Shown here: positions 25,746-37,849 of the stretch, one piece after another
How the letters are laid out: the number at the start of each line of letters is the position of its first letter
Position numbering within the stretch: position 1 is the stretch's first letter
Source of the DNA: Gordionus sp. m RMFG-2023
Lineage: Eukaryota; Nematomorpha; Gordioida; Chordodea; Parachordodidae
NCBI RefSeq assembly: GCF_954871325.1
Contig: NC_088776.1
Coordinates: 56,275,301 to 56,339,300, forward strand
Direction: 5' to 3'
DNA: 64,000 bases
Notes under the pieces: generated by a model
Databases searched by the model: none
What the model was told of the DNA's origin: nothing
What the model saw: only the letters and a program-made list of their open reading frames with translations
Program-made: the position numbers and the translations under genes

Positions 25746-27773
25746 ATGGCATCGTCCATGGATATCCAAATCCTTGAAAGTGATTCAGATATGGAAGATT
25801 CAATGGAAGAAAATGTACTTAATAGCTCTAATAACGTTTTTCCATTCCCTAAATTTGAAAAAATTTTTTAAATAAATATTAAAACAAAATCTGGATTCAA
25901 ATTCATGTGCTTAAAATGTAAAAAAAATATATCATCAAATCAATCGAGTAGCTATAACCTGAAGAAACACCTAAAGGTAAATTGTTATTTTTAAATTATA
26001 ATATTATTTATTTTATTAGACTGTTCACGCCAATTGCTATAAGGAAATAGAGAAACATATAAAAAATTTTGGTATAGGAGAATCTTCATTCAAAAAAACA
26101 AATACTATCCAAACCAAATTAACTGATAATAAACATGCCAATATTTCACAAAAATTGGCTAATAAAGTTATTGTTGATTTTATTATTGACACAGTTCAGC
26201 CAGTGTCTTTGGTTGATAATCCATCATTTACTCTGATGATTAAAACTTTATCCCCTGACACAACAGTTTTATGTCGCCAGACACTTATGAATAAAATAGC
26301 CGACAACTTCAAAGTGATGAAAGATGCTCTAATAGTAGAGTTATCAGATATATCTTATGTATGTACCACGGCAGATAGTTGGACACATAACAGAAGGTAA
26401 AAACTTATTTATATTTATAAATTGATCTGATTAAATATTTGAGCTTATTTGGGAATCACAGGCCATTGGTTAGACCCTAGGACTTTAAAAAGAAGATCTG
26501 TAGCCTTAGCCCTTAAAAGGATTATAGGATGCCAGACATATGACGTACTTGCAAATAAAATTATTGACATCCATAAGTCTTTTAGGATTCATAATAAAGT
26601 TTGCAAGATGGTTACTGATATGGGTCTAACTACCTGAAGGCATTTAGGTTATATCACAAATTTATTTTAAGTTATGATTTTTATCAGAATGGAATGGTTA
26701 TTATTTAATCTATAAAATATTTAGTATTTTAATATTTCACATTATTTACAGAATTTTTATTAACTAAATACACACATATTTTAGTAATATTATGATTATC
26801 ATAATTTATATCAAATTATAAATAAAATTAGTGAAATTAACTAATAAAATATAAAACAGAGGTGGATTATTTCATTAATTTTTATTGTAAAGTATCTAAC
26901 ATTTAATAAGATATGGTTATTGACAGAGTTGGGCAGGTCCTCCAGAAAAAGAATCTAGATACAGATACAGATTCTTTTAAAAAAATGAATCTTAGACACG
27001 ATACTAGTATCTTTTTTAAATAATCAAAAAGATACAAAATAAAAGATTCTTGTATCTTTTACTAAATTAGAGTAACTTAAATACAAGATACTTTTAAATT
27101 ATCATTACCAATTAAATTAGAATAGTTTATAAAATACAGTTTTCATTATTTATTTGTGAAGAACATAGCATACACATATAAGAATGAATATTTGCAATAA
27201 TTAATAAAATATTTATTGATGAATTAATCATAATAACCAGGGATTAATAATATTAATTTTTGCCCTTTAATAGCTTAAACAGGTAAGGGAGAGTAGTATA
27301 TTTAATTGAAGTTAAAAATGTGCAAATAAGAAAAAAAATTAAATCAAATGATTTATTAGAATTTGCAGGTTATTTTCTGTGTTGTTTTAAATATAGCTTA
27401 TATTAGGAGTATATGGATAAAAACATCAACGCGATAGGCTAATGGCTAAGCTGAATAATCTTACTCCAACAAACATAGATTGCCGAGTATCTACCACGAA
27501 GATATCCTCAAATAATTTTTTTGAAATTAAAGATGATTTAATAGAAAATCCAATTGATATTTTTTTCAAACAAAAAATATTGAAATGAATATTTTTGATA
27601 ATTTTTCATATATTAAAAATTTATATATAAAATTTAATACCCTCTTGCCCTCAAGTGCTAGTGTCGAGAGATTATTTAGTAAAGCAAAGCTTATACTTTC
27701 TGATCGTCGTTCTAGACTTGGGGATGATAATATTGAAATGATATTATTATTAAAATGCAACAAATTAAAATAA
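25746..27773 (+). pseudogene. ZBED-type hAT transposase, decayed
   Basis: The start at ATG 25746 gives an acidic leader (MASSMDIQILESDSDMEDSM), then a BED zinc finger (CLKC at about 25910, with the histidine pair KKHLK...VH spanning a small intron, about 25977-26019). A frame from 26020 to 26396 follows with YVCTTADSWT, then 26446-26636 (GITGHWLDPRTLKRRS, DVLANKIIDIH, KVVTD-like), matching the RNase H-like fold of ZBED hATs. The dimerisation domain lies at 27640-27773 (PSSASVERLFSKAKLILSDR). An in-frame stop at 25869, shifts near the second junction and loss of about 800 bp of core leave no working protein. In life it would cut and paste the element. Confidence 0.85.
26924..27110. mobile_element. 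End of a second hAT-type element inside the BED hAT
   Basis: This stretch starts CAGAGTTGGGCAGGTCC and continues with repeated AGATACAGATAC and AAAAAGATAC words. A CAGRGTTGGGCAA...ATACAGATAC pattern is typical of the ends of non-autonomous hAT elements. Only one end is recognised. It lies where the transposase core is missing, so it probably contributed to that loss. Confidence 0.6.
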
Positions 27774-29500
27774 ATATTTATTTATATTGCTTATTTTTTT
27801 ATAATCTAAACTAACTATATTTTTATATTTATAAATGTTGATTTTTATATATTATTTATTATACATTTACATTATAAGCAAAAAAAAAATAAAAAAAATT
27901 TGTTTCATTTGTTTCTAAATTTTTTTATATAAAAAGTAGCTTAAAAGTAGCTAAAGCTACTTTTGAAAAAAAGTAGCTAATAGCGCGCTACTTTTTTTCA
28001 CAAATAGCGAAAGCGGTAGCGCGCTACTTTTTTTGATAAATAGCTATTACGGTAGCGCGCTACTTTTAAAAATAGCGTTTAACCATGCCGGGCATTAAGG
28101 CATAGAAAAAATAAAGAATAAGGCACGAGAATATATTTGGTGACCCCAGATGAATAGTGAGATAGAAGAAGTGGCTAAGGGTTATGATACATGTAATATG
28201 CGGACTAATGTTCCAGCAAGAAGCAAAGAAAATTAATGGCTATATACAGACATTCCATGCAAAAGAATACACCTAGATTTTTTAAAATATGAAAAGAAAA
28301 TTAGCATGTTTCAGGTTTATCCACAAATGTATCATTGGATAAGATATAAGATTTCTTAGGTAAATATGAATTAATGAAGACTTTAGTATCAGATGGAGGT
28401 CCAGCGTTAAAGATAAAGCATTTGGTAAACTTTATGATAAATAAAAGATTAAGCATTTAAGCAATGGGCAAGCTGAGAGCATGGTAGCAAAAGTTAAGAG
28501 TTAATTAAAAAAAGAAAAATGGTTGTTATAGTTGTTAGCATAATACGGAGACATCGAAAGGAATATCTTCAGTTGAAATATATTCAGAAAGAAAAATGAG
28601 ATCGGAATTAGATTTTCTAAGGAAAAGGTAATACTGAGAGAACAAATACATATTAAGAAATTTCCAATAGGAAGTCTTTTTTGAGGATCATAGCTAAGTA
28701 CATGGCCGAGACATGTAAAACTTTAAACAAGATTTAGAAGTTTTTTTGTTTGTTAGGAAGTAAACAAGGTTTGAAATATTAAAAAACAAAATTTTGGGAT
28801 GGAAGCAAAATTTAATCTAATTAAAAAACTGAATTTTGGGATGAAGACAAAATTTGATGTTTTTATTAAAAAACAAAATGTAAGCCAATCATAGAGTTTG
28901 AGGTTTTTATTGATATAAAACGGAAGACTAGAAGACAGGGGAATAAAAGAAGGGAACGGTTAACGTTACATGCATTATAATTTTATTTTTAGATGGCTGC
29001 GTATATGCGAGTGGGAAATTTTATCGTGCGTATAGAAATAAGAGCAATAGGATCCATAATTTTCAGAAACTGGCTAAGATTGGCAAGGGAAGAATCAATG
29101 AAATTATACAGAGAGAAGTTGGATGATATGGGAATGGAGACGCCAAAAAGATACGACCTAAGGATAAGGATAATTTTATATGATCAACCTAGACCCTGGC
29201 TGCTGGGCTTGTGAGGAAGATCATTTTATGAGATATTGTACAAATCAAATCATGACGGTCAGTAATGAGACTGTAACCATACAGAATGAGGTGCCAAGAT
29301 CGTTGAATCCAGGAGAAATGAATCAAGTTCTCTAGATGGAGATATCTAAGGGAAGAGGTGTTGGAAGTGTAGAATAAAGAAAAATTTGAATATTTATTTG
29401 GATGTATTAAAATGGAAAAAAAAACGATTATTTTAATATGCAAATGTAAAGTGATTATTATTTTTGTGGTTAAAGCTATTTTAATATGCAAATGTTAAGT

Positions 29501-29960
29501 GATATAAAAGAAAAGAAAAATTTTATACGAGAATTATTTTTGCTAAAGAAATTTTGTAATTTTATATAATTATTAAATAAAGTTGTCTGTATAATTAATT
29601 ATTTGATATTATGAAAGTGCTATTATTGGGTAAGCAATATTTAAAACAAAACAATTTCTCTCTAGGTAGAATTAAATATCTATCGTATTTTCTTATATCT
29701 TATTTAATAATTTTTAAATTTACGCTAAAGCATAAAAGCCCCTAACGCCAGAAATTTTGATACATTCTCTTTCTGCTGCAGCAATGAATCTATTATTTGA
29801 ATCACAAAATATGTAATTTAAAAAAGATATAAGTATCAATTATTTTATATGAATAAAGCCATGCATCATACGTGATTTGGTTCTAGTTGTTTTGCCTATT
29901 AAAAAATTAAAATGTTATTTGTGTTACAAAATACATTCAATGTATAAAACAAAAGTAATA
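29501..29960. other. AT-rich stretch between Gypsy fossil and repeat
   Basis: Nothing recognisable was found: no coding frame and no repeat boundary. Confidence 0.45.
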
Positions 29961-30540
29961 TGGTTTTCTCAACAAAAATAAATAAAATTCGAAAGCTGAA
30001 AGAAATAGTAAATGATTTATAAAAAAAAATATTTAGAAAATAGATTTTTTTAATGGATATTTTATAAAAAAAATTTAGGCGTTTTATGTGAGTTTTATAT
30101 TTAAAATGTATATAGGCAGAGGAACTATATAAATTGTGCTTATAATTAAACAGTTTATTTATATTTTTTTATAATATGCATACATTATTTTTAGCTGCTT
30201 ATCGGTTTTTATTTTAGAAATAAACAAACCTAATAAAAATTAGAGCCTGAAAAAAATGAAAACAGTGATAATATGATTGAAATAAGCAAATTTTTTAAAA
30301 ATGCTCTTCCATACACAACCTCTTTCCCCTATCTCGTAAAAATTTTTACTGTTCGGTTTTGACTTAAGTTTTATTTATGGAAATTAAATATCTCAGCTAT
30401 CAATCATTAATATAATATTAATTTACGAAATTTAGTTTTACTAAAATATGCATTCTTTTAAATAAATTGAAATTTGCATTACTTTGTTTTGTATTTGTTG
30501 GGGCTAAAATAAATATTAAAATGTTATTTCGACTTAAAAT
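29961..30540 (+). repeat. End piece of tandem unit 2, plus one satellite monomer
   Basis: 29961-30400 matches 17870-18260 in order: GAAAGAAAT.GTAAATGATTTATA, then TATAAATTGTG(C/T)TTATAATTAAA.AGTTTA, then TTTTATTTTAGAAATAAA, then GTTCGGTTT(C/T)GACTTAAGTTTTAT. From about 30400 to 30540 it carries a diverged satellite monomer (ATATGCATTC...GGGGCTAAAATAAA). Unit 3 starts immediately after. Confidence 0.7.
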
Positions 30541-31779
30541 TAAATAAAATGCAAAGGGAAATTTCAAAGCCTGAGTTATTTTATATGGTAAATATTTCAA
30601 GTCTTTTTCTTAGCTTAAAAACTTTTAAATTTTCATATTTCTCCTAAATACTGAAACAATTTTCTCTTAATCAATTAAAAAAATAAAATTATTGTAATTG
30701 CGATTAAAATGATGTGTTACTTTTTATTAGTATTTCATTTTTTTTAGATGCTAGTAATATAAATAGAATACACTATAAGTAGAGGAGAGAGATAAAATTA
30801 TGAAATAAATATTAAGTTTATAGCCATTTTTTAAATTCAAAATTGGCATAAAATGCGATATAGGAAAAGTAATAAAAGCCTGATGTAATTTTGGGCTAAA
30901 ATAAATTGAAATGTTATTTTTCCTAAAAATATATATTGATGAAGTAATTATTAAAAAAAAACAGAATATTCTTAAAAAAGGAAAAGTATGTAAAATAAAA
31001 TAGATCGAAATAATTTAATTTTTTAACAATTTATTTAATCAACATTCAAGGTAAAGTACCGATAAAATTAAATTCTATGGCAAAATATTTCAAATCTTTT
31101 TTTAGGTTAAAAATCTTGATTCTTAATAAAATAAATTTTTTAAAGTTTTCATAAAATTTTAATGTATATTATTTATAAAAATAACATTAATTTAAATAAA
31201 TTATGATTAAAAATATCTATTATTGCACAATATGATTTATAATTATAATTTATACATAAAATAATTATTTAAATTTAAAATATATTTATGCTCAAGGAAT
31301 TATTTTTTTAGATATTAATATTAAATTTTTTTACTATTGATTTTAAAAAATTAAATAGAGATAAGACTCTTCTAATCTTGGCAAGTTATTATTATTAATT
31401 GATTTTTCTTCTTTCATATTTCACAGGTTTTTTCTAAGTTCAGAATGGAATGCGTTTACTTTTAAGTTTTTTGTTTGATTAATTAATATCCGTTTATAAA
31501 ATAATTATTTTATTATAACGGATAAAGATAAAGTTTTAATTTTTTCCAGTTATATAAAAGCCAAATGGATCTATAGGAAATATGAAGAGAAAAGAAAAAA
31601 AGAAATGTTATTCTACTATAAAAATTTTCCAAAGATTACAAACTTTATATATAGCACTAACAAAGTTGAATTTCAAGTAGATAAAAAATTTTTTTTTAAT
31701 CTCTCATCTTAATATCATAGCTTAATTTTTTTAAAAAAACTATAATATTTTTCATTTGTGGCAGATTCATAACATTTGT

Positions 31780-31890
31780 CGATTTGCTAAGCTGCTCGAT
31801 AACTATACATACATATTATTTTTAGCTACAATCTTAATCAGGCCGTTTTGAAAAATCGACCAAAATATGGCTTTTGACACTACTATTAAC
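31780..31890. mobile_element. Fragment of the TGTTGTTAAACGG MITE family
   Basis: Words ATCTTAATCAGGCCGTTTTGAAAAATCG and TGGCTTTTGACA resemble the right half of the 59042-59190 copy. The left end is not clear. It is a diverged fragment. Confidence 0.4.
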
Positions 31891-32357
31891 TTTTTATATA
31901 AATAATTTATAATATAATTGATAGATATATTTTTACCACTTAATTCATCAACTAAAAATTGTAAAAATATAAAATTGATAAATAATTTTAATAAATCAAA
32001 GAAATGGCCTCAAAAACTAATTCTTCAGTGTTATAGTAGACAAAGAATTTAAATAAAATATGATATGAATCTATAATCGTAACTTCAAAAAAAAATAATA
32101 GCGATTTGTTTTAAAACATAATAATCATTTACGCTACTATGAATGACAAAAAGATACTATTTTTAAAGTCATCATGTCTCTGAAAAGAAATGACAACTCC
32201 TAGAGCCATGAATATAAAGTTTTATTAAACTTTGTTATTTGGAATATTACAATTAAAAATAATTAATTGTTTTTTAAGCAAATAAACTCCTTTTTGATAT
32301 TTTTCCCTTTCATCTTTGTTTTCCACATGTAATAAGCTATGTATATACATACATTGT

Positions 32358-32545
32358 TGTGATGATTTAATGAAACATATTGACGATTAAATTCAAACCC
32401 ATTCATATAAAATTATAATATTTGCAAAAATAATTAAAATAACAAAAGGAATAATAAAAGAAATTTCAATTATTTTTGCAAATATTATAATTTTATATGA
32501 ATCGGTTTGAATTTAATCGTCAATATGTTTCATTAAATCATCACA
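32358..32545. mobile_element. Near-perfect 188-bp palindrome, foldback MITE
   Basis: The left arm starts TGTGATGATTTAATGAAACA and the right arm is its inverse. About 80 bp pair with one or two mismatches around a short loop near 32450. The matching site in unit 1 (about 8070) lacks it, so it inserted after the duplication. The near identity of its arms, next to roughly 15-20 per cent divergence of the host repeat, indicates recent origin. No family is assigned. Confidence 0.85.
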
Positions 32546-34029
32546 GCACTGTATAATAAAATTAATATAAAAATGATTGCCTAATTTTATAAAAAAATAT
32601 ATCAAAGATATAAAGAGAATCTATGTTTGGGTGACATGGTTTTAATATTTAATTTATAATTAAAAATAAATTTTTTGAACACAAATCATATTTTATTAAT
32701 TATTCTTATTGACGATTAAATTTAGTCGTTCAAATAAGATTAATTGTTATTGTTGGGACGATTAAATCAACTTTAGAAATAAAGAATGTTATTTTAATTA
32801 AATTAATTCTCAATTAAAGCAATCATAAAATGATCCCAACAAGTAAAATTAGGATCATATGTAGGCTTAAATTTTAAATAAATTAGAACGATTGAGGGGA
32901 TCCTTCTTAAATTATATTATTTATTTTTTCTAAAATACTACAATTCTCTAATTATTGTCTGTTAACACGAAGTACTGTACTTTTCTTCTGGACATTTTCC
33001 TCTGAATAAGATAGGAAAAAATTTCGTCATCATTACTTTTCGAATATAATAATATAAGTTATTACTTATTTCTTTGGCTTTATTTTCTACGAATAATATT
33101 TAGATATTTATAATTGTTGTATATATATAATGAGATTGTGAATATGATTTGGGCCATGTTTTCAAGAAGGGATAGGAGGGCTTTAAACAATTAATTAATT
33201 ACTAGTTTTAAAAGATTTTTATAAACATATATTTTATTAGTTAAAAATAATTAAAATGTGATTAATTTTAAAAAAAATACAACACCAGGCCTCATTTCAT
33301 CCCGAAAGAATATCTTAGTTAAATTATTTTTAAAATAAAATATTAAATATTTTTCATTTCATATTATCATAGAAATAAGACCCCTATTATTTGATATTTA
33401 AAAGTCATAATTATATGGCTGTACGGTTTAATTTCGTTAACTCTGTATATATCCCTTCTATTATGAGAATAATTTTGATTATTCAAAACAATAACATTAG
33501 TATTTTATTGATTAAAGTGTTAGATAGTCCGCTGAAGGCGTCATTTTGGGTCTGTTGACAATTTTTAAACTATGTATGTCGTATTTGGATATAGCATTCA
33601 TTGGGATTCGAAATCTTTCTATTTTAAATAATTTACTGAGGCCATTTTTAAAATTTGAAAAGAAGACCAGGGATGTATTCCATCATGTATGGAGAACCCA
33701 CGCTGTAAATTTGTGCAATTTTACATAGGACATTTGGAAATACTCTTAATTTATATCAATTTTCTATATATAGTTTTTATCTAAATTTTAAAATATACAA
33801 AAGTATATTGCGAAGATTGATTAAAATTTATAAGGCAGGTATTCTAGATAGGCTGGAATAACAATATTTTTTTAAAAAGAATATCAATATTGAAAAGAAT
33901 TTAAGATTATATATTTTTTTCAAGTTTCTTTAAAAGAAAGCGGTAATATTGGCCTATATCGTATTGATTTAAAATTATTCTCTTAAGTTTTGCAAAAATA
34001 AATTAGAATCTTACACATTATTATATCGG

Positions 34030-34595
34030 CACAGACCTGCAGGCTTTAAGCCTTTGACGGGGAATAAAATGTTTTAAAAAAAATATCGGATCGAGCTAAA
34101 TATTTTAAATCGCCATTAGTATCACTAAAAATTTTAAATAGATGAACAAATTATGTATCCTAGAACTATATATCATAATTCACTGCGAGATACACTCAAT
34201 ATTTAAAATATAATATTCTTTTTAAAAGAAAATTTTATTTTAGATAAATATCATTTTATCTCTCTTTTTCTCTTTCTAGGAGACAACCCAAAATGACTAA
34301 TATATATAATCGATTACAAGAACAGGAAATAATGGAATTACCATAAGATTCAAACTCACTCCTTTTACAACAAATTGGGAGATAATATAGTTTGAAAAGT
34401 TATTATATAAAGGATTTCATATAGGATGAAAAACGATCTATAAATTGCCAAAGGTATATAAAGTTTTTTTTAAAAAACCAAGGCCTTAGAAAATTATTTA
34501 CACAGACCGAAATGTTTTTTTTCTAAAGGGGACAAAAATGTTTTGTGTTTTTATTTAAAATCCACGCCAGGTCGAGCCACCTCTGCAGGGCTCTG
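34030..34595. mobile_element. hAT-type MITE copy in unit 3
   Basis: It begins CACAGACCTGCAGGC and ends CTCTGCAGGGCTCTG. The flanks ATATCGG and ATATTGG look like a decayed target duplication. It is the counterpart of the copy at 9504-9872 but about 200 bp longer, with an extra segment at about 34270-34480 of unknown source. Confidence 0.65.
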
Positions 34596-36571
34596 ATATT
34601 GGGCCAATTTACAATATTAAATAAAATTGTGATATTCATCAAAAAAAAAAGATATGATATTCCCTCCTATGTCATTAACGTAAAATGTATTACTTATTTT
34701 CGAAATTTTCTCTAAAATAAAACATGAATTATTAGTTCAGAAATTTATAAAGTTATTTCTTATGTTTCTACTTATTCAACAACAGAAAAGACTAATTTAT
34801 TGCAAAGTTAAGTCTACTATAAACATATGAATAAACAAATTCTTTAAATCTGAAAAATTTAAATAACTTAATATAAAATTATATTCTTAAAATTAAAATA
34901 TCAATTGAATATTCAAACCTATTTTAGATTTAGGAGCTTTATAACATAAATAGATAATAATTAAAATTTAGAAAGAACTAGAAATAATATCATTTATAAA
35001 ATAAATAAAATATAGGTAATTATTTTGAATTATTAATTATACAATAATCAATGGAATATCCTTTACAAATAATTAAATTATTAATATTTTAGATTGTTTT
35101 TCTTAAAATAAAAAAATATTATAAGCGGGATAATATTCATAAATAACGAATTATTTTGATATCAGGAAAAATTAACATGTTGAAATTTAAAAGAAATTTT
35201 ATAATACTAACAATAAATTTTAGGAAAAATTCCATTTGATTAAAAATTAGTAAATAAATTAATTTTATTAGTAAATTTAATTAACCAATTTCTTTGAAAA
35301 GTTTCTCTAAATTAATATATAATATAGCAATTATGTAACATTATCATTCATCCTTTTTATGTATTCAATTCCAAATAGTTTATAAATTAAAACCCTCTGA
35401 TTTTTTTTCAAGTGAAGAAGATTATTTCGGTAGTTAGTTCAATTTTTTTAATTAGCTAAATTTAATTTAACTTCATTCTGGAAGTAATTTTAGCAAATTA
35501 TTTGCAAAAAATTATATCAAACAAAGTGTTTGTTATTTGGAATTCTTTTGATTTTATAAATCATTTATAAATTGTAATATAATTTATGTTTATATACTTA
35601 TTTCCTTGGTATTAGCTATAAAAATTTGAATAAATTAAATCATATATTAAGCAGGAAATATTGGTTAAATATTTATGTTTTATTGTAGAAAACGAAAACT
35701 CCATAACGTCCAAGATCGACTTTTATCCATTTTTACACGATTGAAATATCAATAATTTAATAAAGTAGTCTTTGAATTCAAATAATGTGAATTACTATTA
35801 GGGAAAATAAGAATCAAATCGGGATGAACGTATCAACTAAAGTAATTTGCTAGGAAATAAAATTAGACCTAGGAAAGACCGAGGGCTATTGGTCGTCTAT
35901 CAATCAAAATGCAAAATGGATATTATCAGCGATATTCTTCCAAAGGATTTAAACATAATATAGAAAGCGAGTATTTTAATTATCCATTTTTTGAGTCAAT
36001 ATTTCTCAACTAGGACATTTTAATCCTATTAAGTAGATATAAGGAGAAGAGGAGTTATTTTTGAATTATTTATAAAAATTTCACTAATTAGTTAACTTAT
36101 TTCCTTTTTAAAATATAGAATTATAGTGGTTGCAAGTAAGGCCCATAAAATTATATTTATATTTACTATCTGGTAAATCCCCTTTTTGTTTAAAAAAAGA
36201 TATGAATAAATAATGCATAGTTATATTCGTTTAATTATTTTTTAGCTCTATTCGTTTTTAAGTAACAGTCCTAAGATAAAAATTTACATAAAATTCGAAA
36301 CTAAGCAGTGAAAAAGTATAAGTTAAAATAATTATACTTACTCAAAATTAAATATAAAATAATTCAAAAGTAAAAATAGGTTTATTCGCTTTTATGTAAC
36401 AGCCCAAAATTATAAAATTTGAATTATGCTGTTGAAAAGTAAAAGTTAGAATAATTATAATCGCCTTAAATTAAAAATAAAATAATTTTGCTAAAAATAT
36501 AACATCGGTTTATTTGGAACATTTATTATGTTTATTAAAATTTTGTCGCTTTAAGTTAGTGTCCTCTACCC

Positions 36572-37849
36572 TAGACATGTGCGCCGCCGGTCAAATACGT
36601 CGCAGCAAATGTTACGCTGACGCCACCGCCAAAAAAGTATGGGCGCATTAAAAGTCGCCGCCGATGTAAAAATTTGGCGGTGTGGCAGCTGGCGGCGTGA
36701 TACATACTTTTTATTTTTTAAAATAATATTTATGAATTGTAATTAGAAGAAAATAATATTAAATATTTTTGAATTAGTAACAAATGAGATTTAATTTTTT
36801 AAATTAATAAATATTATTTGCTATAAAAACACATGATTTGTAACAATCCATATAATACACGTTTTCTCACTTTGTGCAATTTTCTTAATGCAATATACAA
36901 CTCATCATATAAAATTTAATTTTTTTTATCAAAAGGAAATTTTAATACATGATTTTTATTTTATTGCCATCATAATATATATAAACATGTCACGACTAAA
37001 ACAATTATAATGTTAAAAATTACAGAATTGTAAAAGAATATGATAGTCCTCCGATAGCATCCCTTAAACAAAATATACTTATTAATATTGATCATAGATT
37101 TCTAATATACAAACTTCAGGTAGTATTTTAAAATACATAAATTATTTTAATATTATTTCTCCTTGTTTTATTTTTTTACTTAAGTGTTAGGATCACTTTT
37201 GGATCCTCGTTTTCAATTTATTAACATAGTAAATGAATATTTAAAGAAAAAAATATTACTCCAATGCAATTTTTATGTCAACAAGCTACCTCTCTGTTAC
37301 ACGGACGAATTAATCGAATGTGAAACAACGGATGTTGCTTCCATTGTTCAGAATTCGATTATTCTAAGTCAATGGCTACGAAACATTCAATTCATAACAA
37401 TAATATGGAATAACAAGACTATTTAACAGTTTTGAAAAAAAGTGTTAATCAATTATTTTCGCCTTATAATATAAAGATAAAAGATGTCTTCGATTTTTAG
37501 AAGGTAAGAGCATTGAATCTTCTTAAACTTTCAATATTAACTAAAAAGATTCTGTACCTTCCAGCCATGAGCACACCCGGCGAGCGTGTATTTTTCATAG
37601 CTAGGCTCATTCTGAACTCTAAAAGATCATTATTATGTCCTATAAATCTAAATCTAAATAAAATAATATTTATACAATGATAATTGTAACTTAATAAAAT
37701 CATTAAATTATAGTTATAACAGGATAAATCATAAATTTTATTTTAAAAGTGTTTCCAGTGAATTTATTTAAAAAATTCAAGTTGATTTTTGTTACCACGT
37801 TTAATCGATTCGCCGCCACCGATACTGCTATCGACGCACATATTTACCT
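36572..37849 (+). mobile_element. hAT transposon remnant with GC-rich ends, unit 3 only
   Basis: Comparison with unit 1 (14275-14300) shows extra DNA here. The left end has ATGTGCGCCGCCGG and the right end, inverted, has ATGTGCGTCGATAG. The first 140 bp are dense in GCGCC/GGCGG words, in contrast to the AT-rich host. Inside are hAT transposase pieces. Flanking copies of the target (CTCTACC and TTACCTCC) are too diverged to define. Confidence 0.7.
37184..37690 (+). pseudogene. hAT transposase remnant (LDPRF motif and dimerisation domain)
   Basis: The frame from 37184 gives LGSLLDPRFQFI, the LDPR(F/Y)K box that precedes the hAT C-terminal helices. After a break, 37540-37680 gives YLPAMSTPGERVFFIARLIL, matching the P-x-S-x3-ER-x-F-x3-G/R-x-I dimerisation pattern. 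Frame changes and stops separate the two pieces, and the N-terminal half is lost. It is not a functional protein. Confidence 0.75.

Larger units (their letters stand above)
25438..28083 (+). mobile_element. BED-finger hAT transposon inserted into the Gypsy integrase
   Basis: The element is bracketed by identical 8-bp copies CATGCCGG (25430-25437 and 28084-28091). The left end is CAGAGTTGTTAAAGTAGCGC. The right end is imperfect and lacks the first bases of the inverted end. Both subterminal regions (25450-25600 and 27940-28075) hold many copies of the palindromic word TAGCGCGCTA, unusual in such AT-rich DNA and probably transposase-binding repeats. Inside are the remains of a ZBED-type transposase. 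A further hAT-like end is inserted near 26924. Confidence 0.9.
22216..29500 (+). mobile_element. Ty3/Gypsy-type LTR retrotransposon fossil carrying nested insertions
   Basis: Parts visible in order on the plus strand: an aspartic protease box (DTGAE, about 22470-22530), reverse transcriptase (about 23860-24640, with LPFG near 24256 and YLDD near 24334), an RNase H-like stretch (about 24680-25010), the integrase zinc-binding lead up to 25429, and the integrase core (about 28092-28700). An LTR-like non-coding stretch (28740-28990) and a gag-like stretch with a zinc-knuckle-like cysteine cluster (28993-29400) follow. The body is interrupted by a hAT MITE (22889-23724) and a full-length hAT (25438-28083). 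The element is broken in a dozen or more places and looks old. No matching LTR pair was found. Confidence 0.85.

Noticed and set aside
36572-36720. CpG-island-like promoter
   Set aside because: The GC-rich words are the subterminal repeats of a hAT element and no gene follows.
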